The notes: a model not told the origin generated them from the letters alone. Shown: positions 26,322 through 36,527, counted from the first letter of the stretch. The stretch is 64,000 nt of DNA from Vibrio zhugei (GCF_003716875.1 NZ_CP033078.1:620001-684000), one strand, 5' to 3'. A program made the numbers and translations.

Positions 26322-29300
26322 ATGACGGCGGTTACTCAGGCAATAAAACCAGAAACATTGGATGCGATGACGTTTCCGCTCCATGGGGCTCGCTTAATTG
26401 AAGCCTCTGCTGGAACCGGTAAAACCTTTACGATTGCAGCCTTATATTTGCGCTTATTATTAGGGCACGGTGATGAGGCATCACGCCATCGCGCGCCGCT
26501 TTCTGTTGACCAAATTCTGGTGGTGACGTTTACGGAGGCGGCGACCGCAGAACTGCGGGAACGTATTCGCACTCGCATTCATATGGCGCGGATGGCATTC
26601 GCTCGCGGTCGGAGCGACGATACTGTGATTGCCCCCTTGCTCGAGCAATTTACCGATTACCCGCTTGCCACGCAATTGCTCACTGATGCCGAACGACAAA
26701 TGGATGAAGCGGCGATCTATACAATCCATGGTTTTTGTCAGCGGATGTTAACGCAAAATGCGTTTGAGTCAGGCAGTCGCTTTGCGAATGAGTTTGTGAC
26801 CGACGAAAGCCATTTAAAAGCGCAAGTCGTTGCCGATTATTGGCGTCGTCAGTTTTATCCGCTACCCGTTAATCTTGCCGCGGAAATTCGCCGTTTATGG
26901 GGGCAACCGGATGACTTATTGCGCCGCATTGGTCGTTATCTGTCGGGGGCGCCCTTTACCTTGACCACGCCACCATTGTCTGAGGATTTAGTCACTCTCC
27001 ATGAGAATAATTTGCAGCGCATTGCGGATCTTAAACAGTTATGGCGAGCGCATGAAGCGGATTTGGACACCTGTATTAGTCTCTCTGATGTGAATAAGCG
27101 CAGTTACAGTAAGAAAACCCTACCACAGTGGCTACTCTCGGTCTCTGCTTGGGCCGCGATGCCGACACAGAATTACGAATGGCCGGATAAATTAGAAAAA
27201 TTTGCACAGAATGTATTACTAGAAAAAACGCCGCAAGGTAAAACGCCCCCGCAACATGATGTGTTCATGGCGATAGAGAGTTTTCTGGCCGAGCCTGTGA
27301 GTCTGGAAGGGCCATTACTCGCACATGCCATTGATTCGTGCCGTAGCATGCTGGCGAACCTTAAACAGCGTAAGCAATGGCTGTCGTTTGATGACTTATT
27401 AACGCAACTCTCCGCGTCACTCGATCTTGATGAGCAGCACGTTCTGGCTGAGCGGATTCGCTCGCTATATCCCGTGGCGATGATTGATGAATTCCAAGAT
27501 ACCGATCCACTGCAATACAGCATATTCAGTCGCATTTATTTACCGGATCCCCAATGCGGGTTATTGATGATCGGCGACCCTAAACAAGCAATTTATGCGT
27601 TTCGCGGCGCAGATATTTTCACGTATATTCGGGCTCGTCAGCAAGTGTCCGCACACTATACGTTGGGGACCAACTGGCGTTCAAGCGAGGATATGGTTGC
27701 AGGTGTCAATCGCTTATTTCAACGTGCCGATAGCCCGTTTATTTATGATGACGACATTCCTTTTTATCCGGTTCACCCCAATCCTAACGCTGCGCAAAAA
27801 GCGTGGTACTTGGACGGCGAGAAGCAACCTGCGATAACGTATTGGCAACCTGATACGGACGGGCAACTCATCAGTAAGGGCGACTATCTCTCGCAGATGG
27901 CTGATGCGACGGCGGGACACATTCAGTCTATTTTAACTCAGGCCCAGCAACAAAAGGCCCACTTCGCCAATGGAAAAACCATTCAGGCTGGCAATATTGC
28001 GGTCCTTGTGCGAACGGGCAGTGAAGGACGACGGATTAAAGATGCCTTATCGCAACAAGGCATTGCAAGTGTGTACCTGTCGAATCGTGACAGTGTGTTT
28101 GCCAGCCCCGTGGCAATGGATATTCAGCGTTTATTACAAGCGGTGCTGAACCCTGATAATGACCGTTTATTACGCGCGGCCTTGGCAAGTCCGCTATTTG
28201 CTCTCAATGCCCAGCAATTAGATAAACTCAATTGGGATGAAAATGCGTGGGAACAAGCCAGCCATGAGTTTAAAACCTATCGCCAGTTGTGGAAAGAGCG
28301 TGGGGTGTTACCCATGTTACGAGCGGTATTAGCACAGCGGCATATTGCTGAGCGCTGGTTGCACGAACCTGATGGCGAGCGCGCATTAACCGATTTCATG
28401 CACATTGGTGAACTGTTGCAAGAAGCGACCCAAGACATCGATAGCGATCATGGCTTATTACGCTGGTTATCTCAGACCATCACTGATGTTGCAATGGGTT
28501 TAGGACAACACGATGAGCAAATTCAACGTTTAGAATCTGAGCGTAATCTCGTGCAGATTGTCACCATTCATAAATCGAAGGGGCTAGAGTACGACTTAGT
28601 GTTTTTGCCGTTTGCGTTAGGGTATCGCCCCGCGAGTGAAGGCAAATACTACGACGCGCAAAAAGAGCAAACCATGCTGGATATGTTAGCCCGTGGTGAG
28701 TCACTCCAGCAGGCTGAAAAAGAGCGATTGGCAGAAGATTTACGCTTGGCCTATGTGGCTTTAACACGCGCGGTGTACGCCTGTTTTATTGGGGTGGCCC
28801 CACTGCGTAATGGACGTTCGACCAAAGAGCCATCCGGGGTGCACGACAGTGCTATTGGCTATTTACTGCAAAATGGCGAGCAGGGCGGTATTGAGCTTTT
28901 GAATGCCTCGCTAGAGGCGGCCGTTGACGGTGTCAACGCGCTTAAAACCTTGCCGCCAAGTTTGCCAGAAGAGGCCTATGTCCCGGTGAGTGAGGTTCAT
29001 GAAACGTTACCAGTACGTTCATTACAGCAGGCTATTGACCGCCAGTGGCGTATTACTAGCTATTCTGGCCTAGTTAAGCAAGGCAGTCAGCATGGCGCAG
29101 GTGCCGAAGTGGAGGTCTCTGGGTTTGATATCGATTCGGCCGATGAGCAACAAGAGGTCTCATTACTCGATGATGAGCGTTCGATTTTTACGTTTCCGCG
29201 TGGTGCGCAACCGGGTACTTTCCTACACAGTGTGTTTGAGCAAGTGATGTTCACGCAAGCGGGCGACTCACCTGACAACACACACATACTGGAACAGCTG

Positions 29301-29942
29301 CTAGACAATGAGCAATACGAGGCCAACTGGTTACCCGTATTACAAACGCTGGTGGACGATGTACTGAATACGCCTCTGGATGGTAAACAGTTATGTTTAA
29401 GAACGAAAACGGCGACACAAATGCTCATCGAAATGGAGTTTTTATTGCCGATACAGATTCTTGATGCCCCAAGTTTGAACCGCATCGCTCACCGTTATGA
29501 TGCGCTGTCTGCCCGGGCTGGCGTACTGGGTTTTTATCCGGTACAGGGCATGCTCAAAGGCTTTATTGATTTGGTGTTTGAACATGAAGGTCGCTATTAC
29601 GTTTTAGACTGGAAATCGAATCATTTAGGCAATGATCCCAGTGCTTATCAGGGGCAGGCGTTAGAGCAAGCGATGGCTGAGCATCGTTATGACTTGCAAT
29701 ATCAATTGTACGCCTTAGCATTGCATCGTTTTTTACGTAGCCGAGTGCAAGATTATGAGTACGACCAGCATTTTGGCGGCATTTACTATGTGTTTCTACG
29801 AGGTATGGATCGTCAGCCGGAGCATGGTGTTTTTTATGCGCGCCCAGAGTTTGCAATGATCGACGAGTTAGATCAATTGATCGATGGACACACCGTTGAG
29901 CAGCGTCATACCGACCAAGGGCAAATGGAGTTAGACCTATGA
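26322..29942 (+). CDS. recB: Exodeoxyribonuclease V subunit beta RecB
   Basis: A 1,206-residue 3-prime to 5-prime helicase and the only nuclease of RecBCD. The Walker A motif ASAGTGKT is at 28-35, and the UvrD-like helicase motifs DEFQDTDPLQ, GDPKQAIYAFRG and TIHKSKGLEYDLVF follow in order. The C-terminal nuclease site is intact with D1083, D1096 and K1098 (LDWK), at a constant offset of 16 from the E. coli residues. ATG 26322 follows AAGGTAGAGTC. Its last bases overlap recD by four (ATGA), which indicates translational coupling. Confidence 0.97.
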   Translation: MTAVTQAIKPETLDAMTFPLHGARLIEASAGTGKTFTIAALYLRLLLGHGDEASRHRAPLSVDQILVVTFTEAATAELRERIRTRIHMARMAFARGRSDDTVIAPLLEQFTDYPLATQLLTDAERQMDEAAIYTIHGFCQRMLTQNAFESGSRFANEFVTDESHLKAQVVADYWRRQFYPLPVNLAAEIRRLWGQPDDLLRRIGRYLSGAPFTLTTPPLSEDLVTLHENNLQRIADLKQLWRAHEADLDTCISLSDVNKRSYSKKTLPQWLLSVSAWAAMPTQNYEWPDKLEKFAQNVLLEKTPQGKTPPQHDVFMAIESFLAEPVSLEGPLLAHAIDSCRSMLANLKQRKQWLSFDDLLTQLSASLDLDEQHVLAERIRSLYPVAMIDEFQDTDPLQYSIFSRIYLPDPQCGLLMIGDPKQAIYAFRGADIFTYIRARQQVSAHYTLGTNWRSSEDMVAGVNRLFQRADSPFIYDDDIPFYPVHPNPNAAQKAWYLDGEKQPAITYWQPDTDGQLISKGDYLSQMADATAGHIQSILTQAQQQKAHFANGKTIQAGNIAVLVRTGSEGRRIKDALSQQGIASVYLSNRDSVFASPVAMDIQRLLQAVLNPDNDRLLRAALASPLFALNAQQLDKLNWDENAWEQASHEFKTYRQLWKERGVLPMLRAVLAQRHIAERWLHEPDGERALTDFMHIGELLQEATQDIDSDHGLLRWLSQTITDVAMGLGQHDEQIQRLESERNLVQIVTIHKSKGLEYDLVFLPFALGYRPASEGKYYDAQKEQTMLDMLARGESLQQAEKERLAEDLRLAYVALTRAVYACFIGVAPLRNGRSTKEPSGVHDSAIGYLLQNGEQGGIELLNASLEAAVDGVNALKTLPPSLPEEAYVPVSEVHETLPVRSLQQAIDRQWRITSYSGLVKQGSQHGAGAEVEVSGFDIDSADEQQEVSLLDDERSIFTFPRGAQPGTFLHSVFEQVMFTQAGDSPDNTHILEQLLDNEQYEANWLPVLQTLVDDVLNTPLDGKQLCLRTKTATQMLIEMEFLLPIQILDAPSLNRIAHRYDALSARAGVLGFYPVQGMLKGFIDLVFEHEGRYYVLDWKSNHLGNDPSAYQGQALEQAMAEHRYDLQYQLYALALHRFLRSRVQDYEYDQHFGGIYYVFLRGMDRQPEHGVFYARPEFAMIDELDQLIDGHTVEQRHTDQGQMELDL

Positions 29943-32032
29943 AAAGTGATGTGTATGCTTTGTTATCCTCACTTGCTGAGCAGGGAAGTATTCGTCAACT
30001 CGACTATCAATTTGCCCGTTTTATTGGTCAGCAAGCGCCGCAGACCCCGCCATCGCTGATTTTATTAGTGGCAGCGTTAAGTGCTGAGGTCGGACGCGGT
30101 CATATCTGTTTGTCTCTTGACGACGGCTCAGGACAACGAATGGATGTGGCAAGTAAACTCGGCGTGTTTGGGGAGCAAATTCAAGCGATCCCCAATGATT
30201 GGTTACACGGCGATTATTCGCACTTATTGGCAACGTCGCCATTGGTCGCCACGTCGGGTGAGCATGCGGTTCCGCTCATTTTTGACGGTAAAAGAGTGTA
30301 CTTACATCGTTACTGGGCTTATGAAGTGACGCTAAGCGCTCGCTTGCAGCATTTAGCCCGTCCCATTGCGCTTGGCGCTCAGGATGTGGACATTTTAAAA
30401 ACACACTTAAATCGTTTATTTACAAGGGATTATTGGCGTCTGTTCACCGCCTTGTCGCAAGCGCATTCACAAATAGCGCGCCAGAAGTTGGTCATGGATT
30501 ATTTAGATGTGGTGTTACCCGAGCAGGTTGATTGGCAACAGGTTGAGTCGTGCCTAACGGCTGCAACGCATGCCGAACAACTGGAGGTATTAGAGCAATG
30601 GGTGCCGCAGTCTGCGTGCTTAAATTGGCAGAAAGTGGCGGCTGCCACGGCATTAACCCGTCGATTTACAGTGGTTTCGGGGGGGCCTGGGACAGGGAAA
30701 ACTACCACTGTGACTAAGTTGTTAGCCGCGTTACTCGGCCAATCAGTGGCGAATCCACCTACCATCAAATTAGTGGCACCAACAGGCAAAGCGGCGGCGC
30801 GGTTAACCGAGTCGATAGCCAAAGCGGTGGCACGTTTACCGGTGGATCCTGAATTGAAAGCGTTAATTCCCACCCAAGCGAGCACCATACATCGTTTATT
30901 AGGGGCGCTCCCTCACAGTGCAGAATTTCGTCACCATAACAAGAATCCGCTGCATTTGGACTTACTGATTGTCGATGAAGCCTCGATGGTGGATTTATCA
31001 TTAATGGTGAAGTTGGTTGAGGCGTTGCCATCACATGCTCGTTTAGTGCTTCTTGGGGATAAAGATCAGCTCGCTTCAGTCGAAGCGGGAGCCGTGCTTG
31101 GTGATATTTGCCAATTTTTATCAGCAGGTTATAGCCAAGAGCAAGGGCAAATGTTAGCCACCTTGACCGGCTATCAAGCCTTGTCTTCACCGGCAACGTC
31201 GTCACGCCCTGCGATTGCAGATTGCTTATGTATGCTGCAAAAGAGTTACCGTTTTAATGCCAGCTCGGGCATCGGACAACTTGCTAAGGCGGTCAATAGT
31301 GGCGATGGTCGCCAAGTGGATGAGGTTTGGCAGCGGACGTTTTCCGACATCACTCACTATCCCCTGACGCGAGATGCATATCAAACGATGTTAAATGGGG
31401 TCGTCGCGCAATATCGTGGTTATCTAGCTTTGATTGATCAACCATTTTACGACGAGGATCAGATGATATCGATGGCGTTGAAGGCTCGTTCGGTACTCGA
31501 CGCGTTTAATCGTGTGAGATTATTGTGTGCAATCCGCGAGGGAGATTTTGGAGTCATTGGACTGAATTATCGCATTGAGCGCGCCTTAGTGGCTCGACAA
31601 TTATTGCATGTCCAAGATGAGCTGTGGTATCACGGCCGACCGATTATGGTCACCAGTAATGACCATAGCTTAGGGTTGTATAATGGTGATGTGGGGATCT
31701 GCTTACGTGACGAGCATGAAAGCAGTCAGCGACTCAAAGTGTATTTTGAATTGCCGGATGGACAAGTGAAAGCGGTGCTACCCAGCCGAGTACCACCGCA
31801 CGAAACGGCTTATGCCATGACCATTCATAAGTCTCAGGGCAGTGAGTTTGAACATACATTTATGCTGTTACCGCCAGAATATACCCCGATTTTGACGCGA
31901 GAATTAGTCTACACCGGGATTACGCGAGCGAAATCTGATTTAACTTTAGTGTGTGATGATGCGGTACTAAAGCGCAGTATTAACATACGCACGCAACGGT
32001 CGAGTGGCTTAGTTGAACAACTTCAGCCATGA
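29939..32032 (+). CDS. recD: Exodeoxyribonuclease V subunit alpha RecD
   Basis: A 697-residue 5-prime to 3-prime helicase subunit, about 90 residues longer than E. coli RecD. It has the Walker A motif GGPGTGKTTT near 246-255, the Walker B-type block LLIVDEASMVDLS, and the C-terminal helicase block AMTIHKSQGSEFEHTFMLLP. The extra length appears to be spread through the middle of the protein and is not a recognisable domain. It overlaps recB by four bases. No terminator follows directly; two plus-strand terminator-like hairpins occur about 360-420 bp downstream. Confidence 0.95.
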   Translation: MKSDVYALLSSLAEQGSIRQLDYQFARFIGQQAPQTPPSLILLVAALSAEVGRGHICLSLDDGSGQRMDVASKLGVFGEQIQAIPNDWLHGDYSHLLATSPLVATSGEHAVPLIFDGKRVYLHRYWAYEVTLSARLQHLARPIALGAQDVDILKTHLNRLFTRDYWRLFTALSQAHSQIARQKLVMDYLDVVLPEQVDWQQVESCLTAATHAEQLEVLEQWVPQSACLNWQKVAAATALTRRFTVVSGGPGTGKTTTVTKLLAALLGQSVANPPTIKLVAPTGKAAARLTESIAKAVARLPVDPELKALIPTQASTIHRLLGALPHSAEFRHHNKNPLHLDLLIVDEASMVDLSLMVKLVEALPSHARLVLLGDKDQLASVEAGAVLGDICQFLSAGYSQEQGQMLATLTGYQALSSPATSSRPAIADCLCMLQKSYRFNASSGIGQLAKAVNSGDGRQVDEVWQRTFSDITHYPLTRDAYQTMLNGVVAQYRGYLALIDQPFYDEDQMISMALKARSVLDAFNRVRLLCAIREGDFGVIGLNYRIERALVARQLLHVQDELWYHGRPIMVTSNDHSLGLYNGDVGICLRDEHESSQRLKVYFELPDGQVKAVLPSRVPPHETAYAMTIHKSQGSEFEHTFMLLPPEYTPILTRELVYTGITRAKSDLTLVCDDAVLKRSINIRTQRSSGLVEQLQP

Positions 32033-32043
32033 GGTGGTGTTAC

Positions 32044-32235
32044 CTATAAGCTCAATGTGTGTTTAACACTTGAGAAACTGATGCTTTGGATGTCATAACG
32101 AGAACGGTTGTTGATTAAGTCTGCTTTACTTTGTTCGTCTATTTCAAAGACGCAATGAACATGCAGACCTTCCAATAAATGATTATCAGCCATGTCCCAA
32201 AAGCTTTGTAGCGAATTACAAATAACAGTTTTCAT
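32044..32235 (-). CDS. Small protein of unknown function (63 aa)
   Basis: A 63-residue frame that starts with ATG and has balanced composition (MKTVICNSLQSFWDMADNHL at its N-terminus). It has no membrane segment or signal, and is acidic in the middle. I do not recognise it. AAGG lies 14 nt before the start, which is too far for a good Shine-Dalgarno. It is convergent with recD, 11 bp away. It may be a real small cytosolic protein, but chance cannot be excluded. Confidence 0.45.
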   Translation of the reverse strand: MKTVICNSLQSFWDMADNHLLEGLHVHCVFEIDEQSKADLINNRSRYDIQSISFSSVKHTLSL

Positions 32236-32388
32236 CGAGATATTTCATACCTTATTCAGTGTGGTTTATACCCTATCCTTGGAAAGATAATCGCCTCACC
32301 CATTCCTCATTGAGGCTCAGCATTATTCGTCTTCCATACGATATCCCTAATGCTGGATGAATTTTACACAGCAAAGACCTGCTTGAAA

Positions 32389-32456
32389 AGATTTTAATCT
32401 CATTTTTTTTGAATGTTATTGCAAGAAAGTCTCATAAATGAAACTTTCTTGTTTTT
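32389..32456 (+). terminator. Two tandem plus-strand terminator-like hairpins
   Basis: The first is AGATT-TT-AATCT (32389-32400) followed by CATTTTTTTT. The second has 9-bp arms, CAAGAAAGT (32422-32430) and ACTTTCTTG (32443-32451), plus an inner TCA/TGA pair, then five Ts. Genes on both sides are minus-strand, so these face a transcript from recD or from an unannotated plus-strand RNA. Confidence 0.55.
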
Positions 32457-32491
32457 GAGATGAGAGGAAAAACCGCACAATTTTGCTCGAT

Positions 32492-33829
32492 TCAAAGCTC
32501 TAAAACCAAAATTTTCGAGCGGCGCTGATAGTTATATAAGTGTTGTTTTCTCACTGGCAGGGCGGAAATACCCGCTTCAATAAATCCTTGCTCTCTAAAC
32601 CAATGTAAGCTCTGCGTTGTGAGGACAAACAGCTTATTGAGCCCTTGTAATTTGGCTTCGTGTTTCATGTGCTCAAGTAGGCCTAAACCACGTTGACCAT
32701 CTCTGTAATCGTTGTGAATCGCGACACAGGCCATTTCTGCCATTTTTTCATCTTGATATGGATATAAGGCGGCGCAACCAATGATCAGACCATCTTTATC
32801 GATCACGCTGAAGTTATGCATTTCTTGTTCTAACTGTTCACGAGAGCGGCGTACCAAAATGCCTTTTTCTTCCAATGGCAATATCAAATCGAAAATGCCA
32901 CCAATATCGTCAATATGGGCTTGGCGAACTTGTTCTGTTTGCGCGGTGACCACTTGCGTACCAATACCATCAAATGAGAACAGCTCTTGAATTAAAGCGC
33001 CATCGACTTTGTAACTGATTAAGTGGCTTCTGGGGACGCCTGCTCGGCAAGCGGAAACTGACGCACGCAAAAACCGCAGAGTACCGGTTGCTTCCTCTTG
33101 TTGTGATTGTTTGCCTGATTCCATATGGGCAATCAGCGATTCCACTTCTGTCGGGAAGAGTTCTGCAATCGCATTGCCATGCTCATTAATAATGCCTTGC
33201 TCTGAGCAAAAGCCGACAAGCTTATCCGCTTTTAGGCGTATCGCGACTTGCGTTGCTATTTCTTCTGATAAAAGGTTAAAACACTCTCCGGTGACGGAAC
33301 TGGCAATCGGACCGAGTAGCACAATGGATTCTTGGGCAAGAATGCGATTAATGCCTTCAATGTCGATACGGCGAATTCGTCCGCTGTGGCAATAATCCAC
33401 ACCAGTATCAATACCTAATGGCTGAGCGATGACAAAGTTGCCACTGACAATATTGAGTTTGTTACCTGCCATGGGCGTATTATTCATGCTCATGGATAAG
33501 CGAGCGGTGATCGCAAGTTGTAATTGCCCCGCGGCCTGCATCACGAGATTTAATGCCGTTTCATCGGTTATTCGGATACCGTTGTGATAAGGGGTGCTAT
33601 GGCCATGAACGTTGAGTAGGTCATTGATTTGAGGACGAGCGCCGTATACCAGAACGATTTTTACCCCCAAGCTATGTAATAAGGCTAAATCGCTAATAAT
33701 ATTTGGAAAATTCTTGTCGGCAATTCCTTCCCCTCCCAACATTATGACCATGGTTTTCCCACGATGGGCATTAACATAAGGGGCGGATTGCCGGAATCCT
33801 TTGACTAGCTCGGTACTACGTATTTTCAC
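32492..33829 (-). CDS. argA: Amino-acid N-acetyltransferase (N-acetylglutamate synthase) ArgA
   Basis: A 445-residue two-domain enzyme for the first step of arginine synthesis, acetyl-CoA plus glutamate to N-acetylglutamate. The N-terminal amino-acid-kinase-like domain ([10 protein letters not shown], then [11 protein letters not shown]) carries the arginine feedback site in this family. The C-terminal GNAT domain (about 300-445) includes [15 protein letters not shown]. The start is GTG at 33829. A strong ARG box lies about 36 bp upstream. argA is near recD and mltA in E. coli too. Confidence 0.96.
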   Translation of the reverse strand: MKIRSTELVKGFRQSAPYVNAHRGKTMVIMLGGEGIADKNFPNIISDLALLHSLGVKIVLVYGARPQINDLLNVHGHSTPYHNGIRITDETALNLVMQAAGQLQLAITARLSMSMNNTPMAGNKLNIVSGNFVIAQPLGIDTGVDYCHSGRIRRIDIEGINRILAQESIVLLGPIASSVTGECFNLLSEEIATQVAIRLKADKLVGFCSEQGIINEHGNAIAELFPTEVESLIAHMESGKQSQQEEATGTLRFLRASVSACRAGVPRSHLISYKVDGALIQELFSFDGIGTQVVTAQTEQVRQAHIDDIGGIFDLILPLEEKGILVRRSREQLEQEMHNFSVIDKDGLIIGCAALYPYQDEKMAEMACVAIHNDYRDGQRGLGLLEHMKHEAKLQGLNKLFVLTTQSLHWFREQGFIEAGISALPVRKQHLYNYQRRSKILVLEL

Positions 33830-33863
33830 GGCCTACTCACCAAGTTGTTTATTTATGTCTAAA

Positions 33864-33880
33864 TAATGACTTTTTATTCA
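33864..33880 (-). promoter_or_regulatory. ARG box (ArgR operator) upstream of argA
   Basis: ATGACTTTTTATTCA at 33866-33880 matches the ARG-box core ATGAATWWWWATTCA at 14 of 15 positions. A weaker second box can be drawn 21 bp closer to the gene (33845-33859), the usual tandem spacing. Confidence 0.65.
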
Positions 33881-34014
33881 GTGATAGGCAAGGTGTTTTT
33901 TTATTTAATCTCTAGAGTCCGAGCGCGCAGGTTTGTGTGTGCTGGGTTGTCGATTATAATCAATTCAGTTCGTTTCTATATCGTCTGTCATTGGGGCAAC
34001 GGATCAGAGGTCGT

Positions 34015-34410
34015 GTGAGTAGTCAGAAAAGAAAATCCTTCGAACGAGCCTTCCTTGTGCTTGCTTTGAGCGGGACCATTTTGGTCGGCAGTGGGTATAT
34101 CTATTTATATTTACAAGCACGCTATGCCTTCACATCGCAAGCGCCGTTGTATGGCATGTGGGTTGAACAAAATGTTGCACCCTATGCGGCCACTACCATT
34201 GATATTCGGCCAAAGGCTATCGTCGTGCAAGGGCACACGGTAGCAACGCAATATCGGTTTAACGGTGATATTTTATCGTTTAACGCGGGTGGCCGTGAAC
34301 ATCGTTATCGCATGCTCAATGACGAGAATACAGAAATGCGCTTAATATCGGCGGCGCATTACAATCCAACGTTTAGATTGTCAAAAAAGTTTAAAAATGA
34401 CCTGCGTTGA
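34015..34410 (+). CDS. DUF2850 family membrane-anchored protein
   Basis: A protein of about 131 residues from GTG 34015, or 157 from GTG 33937. I prefer the shorter form because AGAGG lies just upstream. One membrane segment near residues 13-33 is followed by an extracytoplasmic domain of about 95 residues beginning YGMWVEQNVAPYAATTID. It matches the DUF2850 proteins found beside argA and mltA in vibrios, for which no function is known. It is divergent from argA. Confidence 0.75.
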   Translation: MSSQKRKSFERAFLVLALSGTILVGSGYIYLYLQARYAFTSQAPLYGMWVEQNVAPYAATTIDIRPKAIVVQGHTVATQYRFNGDILSFNAGGREHRYRMLNDENTEMRLISAAHYNPTFRLSKKFKNDLR

Positions 34411-34483
34411 GCGTTCTATGATTGCGCTTAGCACGTGACTTTGCCATGCTGCACCCACTGGACTCTTATTGGATATAAAATTT

Positions 34484-35584
34484 GTGATTAAACGTCTTTT
34501 TCCTCTGGCTTGTGTGTTATTGCTGTTTGGCTGTGCACCAACCGATCGTGGTCAACAATACCAAGATCCGCAATTTGCTAGAAAGCTTAATAAAGTAGAG
34601 CAAGTGCATTCCAACTCCCCGCGTGATTATTCCGCATTTCTCAAGCAAAGTAGTGAAGTCGTGCAGAATTCACCGAGCATGGCAAAGATATACCAGTCTT
34701 TATACACGCAGTTGAACGATTGGGTCATGGAGAGTGGTGATCCACAAGATTTAAAAAAATTCGGTATTCAAACCGCACAGTTAGGCGGCGGGGATCAAAA
34801 AGGTAATGTATTGTTTACCGGCTATTTTTCTCCGGTTATTGAACTGCGCCATGAGCCGGATGATGAATATAAATATCCTGTATATGGCAAACCGGATTGC
34901 ACACAAGATTGCCCAACGCGTGCGCAAATTTATGCGGGGGCGTTGCGTGGACAAGGTCTTGAACTGGGTTATGCTAAGAATTTGATTGATCCGTTTATTA
35001 TGGAGGTGCAAGGGAGTGGCTTTGTACACTTCGGTGATGACGATAGCTTGGAGTACTTTGCTTACGCGGGCAAAAACAACAAAGCCTATATCAGTATTGG
35101 TAAAGTACTGATTGATCAAGGCGAAGTGGCAAGAGAAGACATGTCATTAAAAGCCATTAAAACATGGGTGAAGTCGCATCCCATCGATCAGGTGATGGAG
35201 TTACTGGAACAAAATCCGTCTTATGTCTTCTTTGAGCCGCGTTCGGCGGCCCCTGTAACAGGCAGTGCCGGGATTCCATTGTTACCCATGGCATCGGTTG
35301 CTGGCGATCGCTCCATTTTGCCAATGGGAACGCCAATCTTGGCCGAAGTTCCCTTACTCAATGCTGATGGTACATACACGGGCACCCATCAATTGCGTTT
35401 ATTGATTGTGCTCGATACTGGTGGGGCAGTGAAAGACAATCACTTAGATCTTTATCATGGCATGGGACCAAGAGCAGGAAACGCCGCGGGACATTACAAG
35501 CATTTTGGCCGTGTATGGAAGTTGGGACTGGAAGCGTCACCGACCCAAGCGCCTTGGGCAACACCACCTGAAAAGCTAGAATAG
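34484..35584 (+). CDS. mltA: Membrane-bound lytic murein transglycosylase A (MltA)
   Basis: An outer-membrane lipoprotein that cleaves the glycan strands of peptidoglycan with formation of 1,6-anhydromuramyl ends. The signal peptide ends in the lipobox LLFG-C (Cys 17 from the GTG at 34484). The MltA barrel is followed by the 3D domain with the catalytic-aspartate block VLDTGGAVKDNHLDLYHG near the C-terminus. A TTG five codons upstream is an alternative start. A terminator follows, so tcdA probably has its own promoter. Confidence 0.94.
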   Translation: MIKRLFPLACVLLLFGCAPTDRGQQYQDPQFARKLNKVEQVHSNSPRDYSAFLKQSSEVVQNSPSMAKIYQSLYTQLNDWVMESGDPQDLKKFGIQTAQLGGGDQKGNVLFTGYFSPVIELRHEPDDEYKYPVYGKPDCTQDCPTRAQIYAGALRGQGLELGYAKNLIDPFIMEVQGSGFVHFGDDDSLEYFAYAGKNNKAYISIGKVLIDQGEVAREDMSLKAIKTWVKSHPIDQVMELLEQNPSYVFFEPRSAAPVTGSAGIPLLPMASVAGDRSILPMGTPILAEVPLLNADGTYTGTHQLRLLIVLDTGGAVKDNHLDLYHGMGPRAGNAAGHYKHFGRVWKLGLEASPTQAPWATPPEKLE

Positions 35585-35613
35585 TCCAAGGTTGCGACTA
35601 GACTTTTTTTCCA

Positions 35614-35645
35614 AGAGTGCGTATAAAACGCACTCTTTCTTTTTC
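35614..35645 (+). terminator. Rho-independent terminator of mltA
   Basis: The perfect 9-bp stem AGAGTGCGT/ACGCACTCT with an ATAAA loop is followed by TTCTTTTT. It lies before the tcdA ATG and argues against an upstream start for that gene. Confidence 0.88.
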
Positions 35646-35664
35646 CCCGATTTGGATTGTTGTT

Positions 35665-36477
35665 ATGCGAGAACTTGAAGCGCCAGCCTCAGAAAACTAT
35701 GACCAACGTTTTGGTGGGACTCGTCGTTTGTATGGGTATGATGAAGTGGATATTTTACGTGCCGCCCATGTCTGTGTCATCGGGATTGGTGGTGTCGGTT
35801 CATGGGCAGTTGAAGCATTAGCTCGCACGGGGATAGGCGAGCTAACGCTGATTGATATGGACGATGTGTGTGTCACCAATATTAACCGTCAAATTCATGC
35901 GATGAGTGGTACCGTCGGACAAAGTAAAATCGAGGTGATGGCGGAACGAGTGAAACGTATTAACCCCGATTGCCAAGTCAACTTGATTGATGATTTTATT
36001 AACGCTGACAACCAGCACGATTACTTAAATCGTGGTTATGATTATGTACTGGATGCAATTGATAGCCTACAAGCCAAAGCCTCATTATTAGCGTATTGTC
36101 GCAGTAATAAAATCAAAGTCGTGACGACTGGTGGTGCAGGCGGTCAGACGGATCCCACACAAATTAAAGTGGCGGATCTCACGAAAACGATTCAAGACCC
36201 TCTTGCTAAAAAGCTAAAAGATCGGCTACGTCGTTTTCACAACTTTCCAACCAATCCGGCGCGAAAATTTGGCATTGATTGTGTGTTTTCAACCGAACAA
36301 CTGAAATATCCTCAAGCGGATGGTTCGGTATGCGGCACAAAATCGACGGCTGAAGGACCGAAGCGTATGGACTGTGCGAGTGGCTTTGGTGCGGCGACGA
36401 TGGTGACAGCAAGTTTCGGTTTTGTCGCGGCTTCGCGCATCGTGGATAAATTGATTCAGAAATACCGCAACGCTTAA
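35665..36477 (+). CDS. tcdA: tRNA threonylcarbamoyladenosine dehydratase TcdA (CsdL)
   Basis: A 270-residue E1/ThiF-fold enzyme that uses ATP to cyclise the t6A37 modification of tRNA to ct6A. It has the nucleotide-binding GIGGVGSWAVEALARTGIGE, the block DMDDVCVTNINRQ, and the TcdA blocks VVTTGGAGGQTDPT and PNPARKFG-like NPARKFGIDCVFS. I chose ATG 35665, which lies after the mltA terminator. csdE follows by 50 bp. CsdA and CsdE supply sulfur-transfer function linked to TcdA in E. coli, and all three are clustered here. Confidence 0.93.
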   Translation: MRELEAPASENYDQRFGGTRRLYGYDEVDILRAAHVCVIGIGGVGSWAVEALARTGIGELTLIDMDDVCVTNINRQIHAMSGTVGQSKIEVMAERVKRINPDCQVNLIDDFINADNQHDYLNRGYDYVLDAIDSLQAKASLLAYCRSNKIKVVTTGGAGGQTDPTQIKVADLTKTIQDPLAKKLKDRLRRFHNFPTNPARKFGIDCVFSTEQLKYPQADGSVCGTKSTAEGPKRMDCASGFGAATMVTASFGFVAASRIVDKLIQKYRNA

Positions 36478-36527
36478 TCAATGGGTCATCACTTTGCTGT
36501 GATGGCAATGAACGTTTGGAGAACATC

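Noticed and set aside
33937..34014. N-terminal extension of the DUF2850 protein from GTG 33937.
   Set aside because: No ribosome binding site there, while AGAGG precedes GTG 34015 and the shorter form puts the membrane anchor near the N-terminus.
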